A model generated the notes under the pieces. The model was not told the origin of the DNA and ran no database searches. It saw nothing but the letters and a program-made list of their open reading frames with translations. Shown here one piece after another: positions 16,072 through 22,388 of a stretch of DNA of 50,254 bases. Numbering within the stretch: the stretch's first letter is position 1; every line of letters begins with the position of its first letter. The stretch is from an uncultured Lachnospiraceae bacterium (lineage in GTDB: Bacteria > Bacillota > Clostridia > Lachnospirales > Lachnospiraceae), in assembly GCA_934343915.1 (NCBI GenBank), contig CAKRIL010000023.1:1-50254 (forward strand), read 5' to 3'. Position numbers and translations under genes: made by a program.

Positions 16072-16866
16072 ATGTCTTATAACTATAAGACTAAGATATA
16101 TCCTGACGGGACAGTCGAGCACCGAATTTTTCAGGGGTGCGTAAGAGAGGAGCGTGAAAAGTGTGAGCGTGTGCGTTGGCTGCAAGTTGTTGATGAGGAA
16201 ACTGGCGAAATTAAACAAGTCGATTCCGAGTATCCGGAACAAGAAAGAAGTCAGGACAGTATCCAACATTCGAACCGAGCGAGTAAGAACAGAAGTAAGA
16301 ATATGATAATTGAGTATGCTAGGGCGAATGAATGGGAGTGGTTCTGTACGTTTACTTTCAACCCTGATTTAGTCGATAGTTTCGATTATAAGCTTTGTTA
16401 TCAAAAGCTTTACCAGTGGCTTAATAATCTGCATAAGCGGAAAGCTCCTGATGTTAAATATCTCGGTGTGCCTGAACAGCACAAGAGCGGACGTTGGCAC
16501 TTTCATGTCCTCATGGCTGACTGTGATGGAATTGACATTGTACCAAGCCCAAAGAGCGGAGTTTATAATGTCAACGGGTGGAAGTATGGATTCAGTACTG
16601 CGACGGCTGTACGGGACACTAAGCGCGTATCCACATACATAACAAAGTATATCACTAAGGACCTTATCGAGCATACACAAGGGCAACACCGATATATCAA
16701 GTCAAGAAACCTTGATAGGGCATCAGATATGACTTATCAAGTAGATGTTGAGGAGCTTGAACAGCTCAAGTTGCAGTTGTTAGCTAAAGGCTGTCACTTT
16801 AAGGACGTGGCTACACCATGCTACGGACACGTTATTTATATACAGGAGGAGGTAAACAATGAGTAA
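16072..16866 (+). CDS. rep: HUH-type rolling-circle replication initiator of the inovirus
   Basis: The 264-residue protein has the three motifs of HUH replication proteins: motif 1 FCTFTFNPD (91-99), motif 2 with the metal-binding pair H143/H145 in GRWHFHVLM, and motif 3 with two tyrosines, Y189 and Y193, in STYITKYITKD. The two-tyrosine form is typical of filamentous and other ssDNA phage initiators that nick and rejoin continuously. It plays the role of M13 pII. The ATG at 16072 has AAGGGGG eight bases upstream. The non-coding region after 17087 is the natural place for its nick site. It overlaps the next gene by eight bases. Confidence 0.92.
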   Translation: MSYNYKTKIYPDGTVEHRIFQGCVREEREKCERVRWLQVVDEETGEIKQVDSEYPEQERSQDSIQHSNRASKNRSKNMIIEYARANEWEWFCTFTFNPDLVDSFDYKLCYQKLYQWLNNLHKRKAPDVKYLGVPEQHKSGRWHFHVLMADCDGIDIVPSPKSGVYNVNGWKYGFSTATAVRDTKRVSTYITKYITKDLIEHTQGQHRYIKSRNLDRASDMTYQVDVEELEQLKLQLLAKGCHFKDVATPCYGHVIYIQEEVNNE

Positions 16867-17086
16867 GATTGAGGTATCATGTAGACAGATAGAGATTTTA
16901 AAGACGTTGCTTTATCATCATGTTGATGATATGGTTGATTGGTGTAGGTTTTTATCTGATGATACGGAACGCTTGAACGATGTATTGGATGATATTAATG
17001 AGTGTAATGAGGTACTTCATTCTTTGTGTGATTCAGAGCTTGATTTTTACAAGGATGCTTATTTCTCTTTGTCTGAGGTTAAATAG
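16859..17086 (+). CDS. Small acidic inovirus protein, unknown
   Basis: A 75-residue, strongly acidic, helical protein (FLSDDTERLNDVLDDINECNEVLH) with three cysteines. It overlaps rep by eight bases and has GGAGG upstream inside rep, so it is translated with rep. The position suggests a replication accessory or host-interacting protein, but no family is recognised. Confidence 0.65.
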   Translation: MSKIEVSCRQIEILKTLLYHHVDDMVDWCRFLSDDTERLNDVLDDINECNEVLHSLCDSELDFYKDAYFSLSEVK

Positions 17087-17153
17087 TAGTTGAAGCGTCA
17101 ACGGTTACAAGTCAATGAATGAGTGCGTACGGCATCTGATAGATAGCGCAGAG

Positions 17154-17182
17154 GAGAGGACGTGAAAACGTTCTCTTTTTTT
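17154..17182 (+). terminator. Rho-independent terminator after the rep operon
   Basis: GAGAGGACGT and ACGTTCTCTT form a 10-bp stem (two G-U pairs) with a GAAA tetraloop, followed by seven T residues. Confidence 0.85.
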
Positions 17183-17559
17183 GTGTAGTGTCTGAAATAT
17201 CCTACATGATACGATAATAAACTACAATAGCACCGACAAGCTAGGGCAGCAATCGGTTATCCGCTAACCGTGTACATAAATAGAATGATTGAATGCGGTA
17301 GGAGATTTGCGTTTTGCCCTACTCAGTGACATGATGCAGTATCAACTAGCCATGTGTGCCTCACCCATAGGGTGGGGTGAGTGAGTGCAACGAGCGAAGC
17401 GTAGCCAACATAATCAATCAGGCACAGCACAGCTCAACACAACCGACAAGTTCGTGAAGTGATTCAGCACACTGCTTTTCCTTGACCGTAAAGAAAACGT
17501 GGTGACCGTGAAGCGTAGCTCGGTAGCGCGGTTTGTGCGCGTACCATATCCCCGAACGG
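17183..17559. other. Non-coding structured region, candidate phage origin and packaging signal
   Basis: No gene is seen in about 380 bases, a large gap for a 6-kb phage. It holds several inverted repeats: CGGTTA/TAACCG (17254-17259 and 17265-17270), CTCACCC/GGGTGAG (17360-17366 and 17375-17381) and GTGACCGT/ACGGTCAC (17502-17509 and 17556-17563) enclosing a GCGCG/CGCGT stem. The place and structure resemble the M13 intergenic region with its origins and packaging hairpin. The nick site cannot be assigned. Confidence 0.5.
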
Positions 17560-17745
17560 TCACGGCTTGCTTTTCATATCCTCCCGTATGAGAGAGTTTA
17601 CATATTCGTTCAGGGACTTAAAGCCGTGCGCCTTGTAGTGTTCGGTAATAACTGCTTTTTGCCCTTTAGGTACTTGTATATTAAGTCTGTCGTAATGCTC
17701 TTTGTTAAAGTTATTTTGATATTCCGTTTGATTAAAATTTCCCAT
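17560..17745 (-). CDS. Ribbon-helix-helix transcriptional regulator of the inovirus
   Basis: The 61-residue protein has the pattern of an Arc/ribbon-helix-helix repressor: a beta strand (RLNIQVPKGQKAVI) followed by two helices (TEHYKAHGFKSLNEYVNSLIRED). An AGGAG site precedes the ATG. It is the only phage gene on the minus strand, as is usual for a lysogeny repressor. Its upstream region carries three 18-bp repeats with a palindromic core, the likely operators, one of which abuts its own TATAAT box (17757-17762). A copy-number or partition regulator is an alternative. Confidence 0.8.
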   Translation of the reverse strand: MGNFNQTEYQNNFNKEHYDRLNIQVPKGQKAVITEHYKAHGFKSLNEYVNSLIREDMKSKP

Positions 17746-17762
17746 GTGTCTCCTATATTATA

Positions 17763-17837
17763 ACAAATTGTGCAATATGTATATTATTACCATAAACAAA
17801 TTGTGCAATATGTGAATATACAAATTGTGCAATATGT
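17763..17837. promoter_or_regulatory. Three direct 18-bp repeats, operator or iteron array
   Basis: Identical copies of ACAAATTGTGCAATATGT lie at 17763-17780, 17796-17813 and 17820-17837. Each contains the palindromic core ATTGTGCAAT. Start-to-start distances are 33 and 24 bp. They lie between the repressor and the rightward early genes, so binding there could control both directions. Confidence 0.8.
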
Positions 17838-17907
17838 AGTACTCTATTAACTGTCAAGAGGACATAAGCCAAATGACCGAGGGTGCGAACCCTTGAAGAT
17901 AGCGCAT

Positions 17908-17940
17908 AGGTTGGCAACCTTTACAAGCCTACATTATACC
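17908..17940 (+). promoter_or_regulatory. Predicted rightward phage promoter with palindrome
   Basis: TTGGCA (17911-17916) and TTATAC (17934-17939) are 17 bases apart. The -35 lies inside the inverted repeat AGGTTG/CAACCT (17908-17913 and 17915-17920), a further possible operator. It would drive the genes at 17972 and 18204 and, in the circular phage, the coat genes. Confidence 0.5.
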
Positions 17941-17971
17941 ACAACTGGAAAATACTGGAAAGGGGAAAACA

Positions 17972-18199
17972 ATGGAAATTGTTAAAATTGAAGCTTTCAA
18001 GCTTGATATTAAAGAGCTTTGTTTAATCGGTAGCGCACTTGAAGATGCGGAAATTGTCGAAAGAAGAAGATGCGTTGAAGCCATAAAAAGAGGAGATTCA
18101 CAACGTGCAATGTACAATGAGGAAAAAGCAGAAGCAATGAAGGTTTTAGCTTCTCGCCTTTATGCATTATTACATAATGATGAGCTTCAGGAGGGTTAG
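17972..18199 (+). CDS. Small inovirus protein, unknown
   Basis: A 75-residue, charged, helical protein (RRRCVEAIKRGDSQRAMYNEE in part) with no membrane segment. AAAGGGG precedes the ATG. It is the first gene of the rightward early unit and ends just before the pV-like candidate. No family is recognised; a regulatory or replication role is suggested only by place. Confidence 0.65.
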   Translation: MEIVKIEAFKLDIKELCLIGSALEDAEIVERRRCVEAIKRGDSQRAMYNEEKAEAMKVLASRLYALLHNDELQEG

Positions 18200-18203
18200 T
18201 CTT

Positions 18204-18431
18204 ATGGAAGGAATTTTTGAAGTGGTTTATATTACTGGTGGACAGACAGAGCGTGACGGAAAGACATACTCAAATATCACAGTCATGCAGAATGATACTG
18301 TGCTTAAAATGGCATGTGACAACACTTGCTTTACAATGTTCAAGGATAAGCAGTTTAAGCCAGTCAAGATAATCGTGAGACTGTCTGAGTACTCAGGTGA
18401 CAAGTCCTACAAGTGTGTAGGTGTACAGTAG
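18204..18431 (+). CDS. Candidate ssDNA-binding protein of the inovirus (pV-like)
   Basis: A 75-residue protein predicted to be mostly beta strand (EGIFEVVYITGG, YSNITVMQNDTVLKMAC, KPVKIIVRLSEY), with aromatic and basic residues spread along the strands, as in small OB-fold ssDNA-binding proteins such as M13 pV (87 residues). CAGGAGGG overlaps the end of the upstream gene. In the circular phage it lies directly before the coat gene, which is the pV position. This is an inference from size, fold pattern and order; no sequence identity is claimed. Confidence 0.6.
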   Translation: MEGIFEVVYITGGQTERDGKTYSNITVMQNDTVLKMACDNTCFTMFKDKQFKPVKIIVRLSEYSGDKSYKCVGVQ

Positions 18432-18451
18432 GTGCTAAGGCTGTAAAAATA

Positions 18452-18488
18452 AGGCTCACGTTTTCGTTAAACCTGAGTTTAGCGAATA
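18452..18488 (+). repeat. Right prophage junction: dif-like site C (hybrid attR)
   Basis: TTTTCGTTAAA (18461-18471), centre CCTGAG and TTTAGCGAATA (18478-18488) form a canonical 11-6-11 Xer site with 9 of 11 matching arm positions. The first 22 bases from 18452 repeat those at 12405. Joining host left and right sides would regenerate this 28-bp site, making it the probable host dif. Confidence 0.75.
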
Positions 18489-18568
18489 GTTGCATATTGC
18501 CCCACCAAAGAAGTTTTACCCCTTTGGCAGGTTTTACAGTACTGTTTATTAATGTGTTACCAACAGTA

Positions 18569-19720
18569 TTATTTTGCTACAAGACGACCTTGGTACAGAG
18601 TCCTTTCTATCATATTAATTGATAAGTCTTTTTGGAATTTCTTAATTTTGTTGAGCTCGCCGTCGGTAATTATCGAGATGCACATGCCGGCTTTGCCATT
18701 GCGTCCGCATCGTCCTGCGCGATGTACATATTCAGTTGATTCCTCAGGGAGACTTATATTGATAATTACGTCAACATCATCAAAATGCATTCCGCGTGCG
18801 GCATAATCAGATGCGACAACGTATTGCAGCTTGCCGGACATAAAGTCCTTGACAATGTTCTTGTTGCGGAACTTATTGCCTTCGGCATGTAATGCATCCA
18901 CCTTGTAATTATGATATTTAAGCTTCTGAGTAATCTCATCTATGTCGTAGCGCTTATTTGCAAATATAATTGCCTTAGATGCGTTGGATGCCTTGATAAC
19001 CTTGCGCACGGTCTCATTCTTGTCACGATGCTGACATACCACGTAATAATGCTTGATGGTCTCAGGTGTTGACACAATTCGGCTTGTAGCAAGCTTCATT
19101 ACATCTATACCTGTCTTTTCAAGATTCTTCTGATACTTTTCACCATATGTTGCGGTAAAAAATAATGTCTGAACATCACGGTAAAAGCATTTTTTCAGTT
19201 CCATGCTTAGCTGCAAGTTATCCTTGTCAATAAGCTTATCAGCTTCGTCATATATAAGGAACTTGCATTTGTGCGCCGGAAGCTTCTTTAATGCTATGAG
19301 CTCCTTAAGCCTTGCAGGGGTTCCAATAACGAACGTAGGCTTGGTCTTAAGCGATTCAGACATGCGCTGCATGTTAAAATTACCGACTGCAACTACCGCC
19401 TTGGCATTAAAGCTTAGGTTCTTGGATAACAGCTCTATCTGTCTCGATATCTGGAATGCGAGCTCCTTGGCAGGAACGGCAATGACACACGCAAAGTCAT
19501 GTGTCTGCTCCGGAGTCAATTTTAACAGGTATTCATATACGGGGATAAGATATGCCAGTGTCTTACCTGTTCCGGTCTTAGCTCCACCTGATACATTGTG
19601 TCCTTCTATAATCTGAGGTATACACAGGCTCTGAATTTCAGTGAGCTCAGTAATATTCTGAGCGTTGAGAGCCTTTCTTATTCTGTAATCAAGCTGTTGT
19701 ATTGTAAAATTTTCACTCAT
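18569..19720 (-). CDS. DEAD-box ATP-dependent RNA helicase
   Basis: The 383-residue protein has the DEAD-box core: Q motif (LTEIQSLCIPQ), motif I AKTGTGKT, Ia PAKEL, Ib GTPAR, II DEAD, III as TAT, IV IIFANKR and VI HRAGRCGRNG. There is almost no tail beyond the core, so it is a minimal helicase, possibly acting in ribosome assembly or RNA turnover. The ATG at 19720 has AAAGG nine bases upstream; an ATG five codons earlier overlaps that site. A long structured region lies upstream between it and the divergent ttcA-like gene. Confidence 0.93.
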   Translation of the reverse strand: MSENFTIQQLDYRIRKALNAQNITELTEIQSLCIPQIIEGHNVSGGAKTGTGKTLAYLIPVYEYLLKLTPEQTHDFACVIAVPAKELAFQISRQIELLSKNLSFNAKAVVAVGNFNMQRMSESLKTKPTFVIGTPARLKELIALKKLPAHKCKFLIYDEADKLIDKDNLQLSMELKKCFYRDVQTLFFTATYGEKYQKNLEKTGIDVMKLATSRIVSTPETIKHYYVVCQHRDKNETVRKVIKASNASKAIIFANKRYDIDEITQKLKYHNYKVDALHAEGNKFRNKNIVKDFMSGKLQYVVASDYAARGMHFDDVDVIINISLPEESTEYVHRAGRCGRNGKAGMCISIITDGELNKIKKFQKDLSINMIERTLYQGRLVAK

Positions 19721-19750
19721 AATTGTACCTTTCATAGTTCATTTTCATCC

Positions 19751-19800
19751 ATCTAATGTATATACCGCTCTGCCTGCAAGCAGCCTCGCGCTATATACAT
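19751..19800. repeat. Copy 1 of a 50-bp hairpin-forming repeat
   Basis: It matches 20048-20097 at 47 of 50 positions. The ends ATGTATATA and TATATACAT pair; the interior contains CTGC/GCAG and CGC/GCG pairs. Two of the three differences from copy 2 are at paired positions and keep the pair (T-A to G-C). Confidence 0.8.
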
Positions 19801-19860
19801 GCAACGCAGTGCCCATCTCGAAAATCTGCGATTTTCTCGATGTACGTGCTTCGCACTATC

Positions 19861-19919
19861 ATACAATAAAAATATAGTGGACCTTGTGCAAGCACAGTCC
19901 ACTGTATTTTTATTGTATG
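19861..19919. repeat. 23-bp stem hairpin
   Basis: The arms (about 19860-19882 and 19897-19919) are complementary at 22 of 23 positions, the odd pair being G-U or A-C depending on the strand. The loop carries CTTGTGCAAG, itself a palindrome. The surrounding bases hold further hairpins: CGAAAATC/GATTTTC near 19820, GTGC/GCAC near 19846, ATGGTTTC/GAAACCAT (19949-19983) and AGTTCAGC/GCTGAACT (20004-20022). No gene is seen from 19721 to 20219. Confidence 0.75.
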
Positions 19920-20047
19920 GCACTGCTCTGCTTGCGCTCATAATAACTATGGTTTCTCCGTTCTTCGAACTTCCGAAACCATAACATCCATTCGCAATCC
20001 ATAAGTTCAGCTTCGCTGAACTATTACTTGCTCATGTCTGTTTGACC

Positions 20048-20097
20048 ATCTAATGGATATACCGCTCTGCCTGCAAGCAGTCTCGCGCTATATCCAT
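20048..20097. repeat. Copy 2 of the 50-bp hairpin-forming repeat
   Basis: Same element as 19751-19800. Here the outer stem is longer: CCATCTAATGGATATA pairs with TATATCCATTGATGG with one mismatch. Confidence 0.8.
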
Positions 20098-20219
20098 TGA
20101 TGGTCTTATTATAACACATCTTGGGGTTGGTTGACTACCAAAATATTAGGATATATAATAAGCGGTATGTTACTAATATATATGATGGATATTTGTTTTG
20201 ATAAGGAGAAGCTGAAGGA

Positions 20220-20972
20220 ATGACAATTCAGAGATTGTTAAGTTACACGCGCAAAGCGGTTGATGAATATGGTCTTATTGCTGAGGGAGATAAAATTGCG
20301 GTTGGTATATCAGGGGGAAAGGACAGTCTTACTCTACTCTATGCATTAAGCGAGCTCAGACGGTTCTATCCGAAGAAATTCGAGGTATATGCACTTACCG
20401 TGAACCTTGGAATAGATGGAATGGACTTTTCAGAGGTTGCCAGACTATGTGAAAAATTGGATGTACCGTATTATATAATTGATACGGAAATAAATGATAT
20501 TGTATTCAATATAAGAAAGGAAGCCAATCCGTGTGCGCTGTGTGCGAAGCTTAGAAAAGGAGCCTTCAACAATAAGGCACTGGAGCTTGGATGCAATAAG
20601 ATTGCCTATGCGCATCACAGGGATGATGTGAATGAGACATTCATGATGTCTCTTATATATGAAGGCAGAATACATACATTCTCACCTATGAGCCATCTTG
20701 ATAAGACTAATCTTACACTTATAAGACCGCTGATATTCGCACCTGAGGCAGATATAATCGGCTTCGCAAGAAAATATGAGCTTCCGATTGTGAAGAACCT
20801 CTGCCCGGCGGACGGGGTAACCAAGCGCCATGAGACTAAGGAGCTGATAAAGGAAATTAACGCTGGAGCTTCGGGCTTTCATACAAGGTTATTCTCCGCA
20901 ATCACTCATGGAAATCTCGAGGACTGGCCGGAGCGCAATGAGCATACTCGTGACAATAAGAACGCACATTAA
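20220..20972 (+). CDS. ttcA: TtcA-type tRNA thiolation enzyme (PP-loop ATPase)
   Basis: The 250-residue protein has the PP-loop SGGKDS (residues 30-35) and the CxxC pair in NPCALCAKLRKG, then the AHHRDDVNET block, all typical of the TtcA group, which activates a tRNA base with ATP and inserts sulfur using an Fe-S cluster. AAGGAG lies upstream of the ATG. E. coli TtcA makes 2-thiocytidine at position 32; clostridial relatives are not all tested, so the exact base is uncertain. It converges on the LysM gene, with a four-base overlap of the ends. Confidence 0.8.
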   Translation: MTIQRLLSYTRKAVDEYGLIAEGDKIAVGISGGKDSLTLLYALSELRRFYPKKFEVYALTVNLGIDGMDFSEVARLCEKLDVPYYIIDTEINDIVFNIRKEANPCALCAKLRKGAFNNKALELGCNKIAYAHHRDDVNETFMMSLIYEGRIHTFSPMSHLDKTNLTLIRPLIFAPEADIIGFARKYELPIVKNLCPADGVTKRHETKELIKEINAGASGFHTRLFSAITHGNLEDWPERNEHTRDNKNAH

Positions 20973-21418
20973 TAACCTTGGCATATATCATCATTAACCG
21001 CGTATATGGAATCCGATGTGTCATGGGTTGTGTATACAGGGATTATGAGGCTGGAACCTGCGTATATGGAGTCGCTTGTGAGACCGTTAATCTCCTTCAC
21101 TTCGCGGATATACTGGTACACGGAATTGTAGTGCTCGTCGGAATATTCACAGGCGATGCTCCACAGTGTATCATCAGGTGATAAGGTTATGCATGTGAAG
21201 CCCTTGACTGAGTTATCGGTCTTAGGTGTGATGTCTGCTCTGACGACATTGGCAAAAATAATTACCGTAAATACTATAATGAGAGCTATGACGACGGAGA
21301 CTATGCTGAGCTTCTTCATGCGTCTTCTACGTGCCGCGGCAAGACGGCTCTTGCGCATAATCTCGTTCACTGAAAGTCCACCCTCTACTACTCTGAAGTT
21401 ACCGGCTGCTGTACTCAT
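20969..21418 (-). CDS. LysM-domain membrane protein, YneA-like
   Basis: The 149-residue protein has a basic cytoplasmic N-terminus (KSRLAAARRRRMKK), one membrane segment (about 38-58) and an extracellular LysM domain (about 72-130, with DDTLWSIACEYS and the final GSSLIIPVY). It is divergent from lexA across a region filled with LexA-box-like sites. This is the layout of yneA in Bacillus, an SOS-induced division inhibitor with a membrane segment and LysM domain. I infer the same role; the longer N-terminal cytoplasmic part differs from YneA. Confidence 0.8.
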   Translation of the reverse strand: MSTAAGNFRVVEGGLSVNEIMRKSRLAAARRRRMKKLSIVSVVIALIIVFTVIIFANVVRADITPKTDNSVKGFTCITLSPDDTLWSIACEYSDEHYNSVYQYIREVKEINGLTSDSIYAGSSLIIPVYTTHDTSDSIYAVNDDICQGY

Positions 21419-21481
21419 AATAATTCCTCCTGTGCTCTACTCCTGATAAAATGTTAAAAGCCTGTATGTGTCAAAATACAC

Positions 21482-21592
21482 CGAACAACCATTCCGAACA
21501 TATATTCTACAAAGACTATAGCATCCGAACGAGTGTTTGTCAATAGAAAAATAGAACATTTATTCGGAACATTTATTTTGAACATTTGTTTG
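21482..21592. promoter_or_regulatory. Array of LexA (SOS) boxes between lexA and the LysM gene
   Basis: Matches to the Gram-positive box CGAACRNRYGTTYG: CGAACGAGTGTTTG (21526-21539) is nearly perfect and TGAACATTTGTTTG (21579-21592) is close. Weaker sites are CGAACAACCATTCC (21482), CGAACATATATTCT (21495), AGAACATTTATTCG (21553) and GGAACATTTATTTT (21566). The sites at 21482/21495 and at 21553/21566/21579 repeat every 13 bp. Confidence 0.75.
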
Positions 21593-21618
21593 CGTTTTTC
21601 GGAACTATGTGTTATAAT
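21590..21618 (+). promoter_or_regulatory. Predicted lexA promoter
   Basis: TTGCGT (21590-21595) and TATAAT (21613-21618) are 17 bases apart. The last LexA box overlaps the -35, which fits autorepression. Confidence 0.55.
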
Positions 21619-21684
21619 TAAGAAAATTATATTTGACAGACATATAGGCATATGCTGATTTACATAGTTTAGGAGGACATTATT

Positions 21685-22311
21685 ATGGCAAGCGGACGAA
21701 TTACACCGAAGCAGCAGGAGATACTTGATTTCCTTAAGAAGGAGATACTTACTAAGGGCTATCCGCCCGCAGTTCGTGAGATATGTGAGGCGGTTCATCT
21801 TAAGTCCACCTCCAGTGTACACTCACATCTTGAGACACTTGAGAAGAACGGATATATAAGAAGAGATCCTACTAAGCCGAGAGCTATTGAGATTATGGAT
21901 GATTCGTTCAATTATCTCAGAACGGAGACAGAGATTACAAGCATACCTATTATAGGTACGGTTGCGGCCGGACAGCCTCTTCTTGCAGTTGAGAATATTA
22001 CCGACTACTTCCCTTTCCCGGCACAGCTTCTTCCTAATGAGGAGACATTTATTCTTCGCGTTAAGGGCGAGAGCATGGTTAATATGGGAATATATGACGG
22101 AGATTATCTCATAGTTGAGAAGACCGGCACGGCCAAGAATGGCGAGGTTGTGGTTGCACTTGTGGATGACTCCGCTACCGTTAAGAGATTCTATGCTGAG
22201 AACGGACATTATCGTTTACAGCCGGAGAATGATTATATGGATCCTATTATTGTTGACCATGTTGAGATTCTCGGTAAGGCAATCCGACTTATCAGACCGA
22301 ATATTGTATAA
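21685..22311 (+). CDS. lexA: LexA repressor
   Basis: The 208-residue SOS repressor has an N-terminal winged helix (TPKQQEILDFLKK, PPAVREICEAVHLKS) and a C-terminal self-cleaving domain. The cleavage bond is A95-G96 (TVAAGQPL), the nucleophile S130 (GESM) and the general base K167 (ATVKRF). Length is typical. AGGAGG lies upstream of the ATG. It should repress itself and the divergent LysM gene until RecA stimulates cleavage. Confidence 0.97.
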   Translation: MASGRITPKQQEILDFLKKEILTKGYPPAVREICEAVHLKSTSSVHSHLETLEKNGYIRRDPTKPRAIEIMDDSFNYLRTETEITSIPIIGTVAAGQPLLAVENITDYFPFPAQLLPNEETFILRVKGESMVNMGIYDGDYLIVEKTGTAKNGEVVVALVDDSATVKRFYAENGHYRLQPENDYMDPIIVDHVEILGKAIRLIRPNIV

Positions 22312-22324
22312 TTAATGCATAAGA

Positions 22325-22370
22325 ATAAGCCGAAGCATGCCATACGATATGCTTCGGCTTATATGATTTT
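22325..22370. terminator. Strong terminator between lexA and the folate genes
   Basis: A perfect 14-bp stem (22325-22338 with 22349-22362) with a ten-base loop. T-rich sequence follows, and the hairpin could serve both convergent transcripts. Confidence 0.85.
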
Positions 22371-22388
22371 CAACATCATAATATTACA

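Larger units (their letters stand above)
12405..18473 (+). mobile_element. Inovirus (filamentous phage) prophage, about 6.05 kb
   Basis: Perfect 22-bp direct repeats (12405-12426 and 18452-18473), each containing a dif-like half site, bound a block with the full functional order of a filamentous phage. Read around the circle it is pV-like (18204), pVIII-like coat (12642), pIII-like (12901), small membrane proteins, Zot/pI (15120) and HUH Rep (16072), followed by a non-coding structured region and a regulator. This order matches M13-type genomes. No secretin (pIV) is present, as expected for a host with one membrane. All frames are intact, so the element may be active. No integrase lies within the repeats, which points to use of the host Xer enzyme. 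Confidence 0.9.

Noticed and set aside
17763..17837. CRISPR array
   Set aside because: Only three short 18-bp repeats with unequal gaps of 15 and 6 bases and no cas genes; better read as operators.
18489..18568. Hairpin CCAAAG/CTTTGG as terminator of the helicase gene
   Set aside because: The stem is only 6 bp with an 11-base loop and has no T run on the minus strand.
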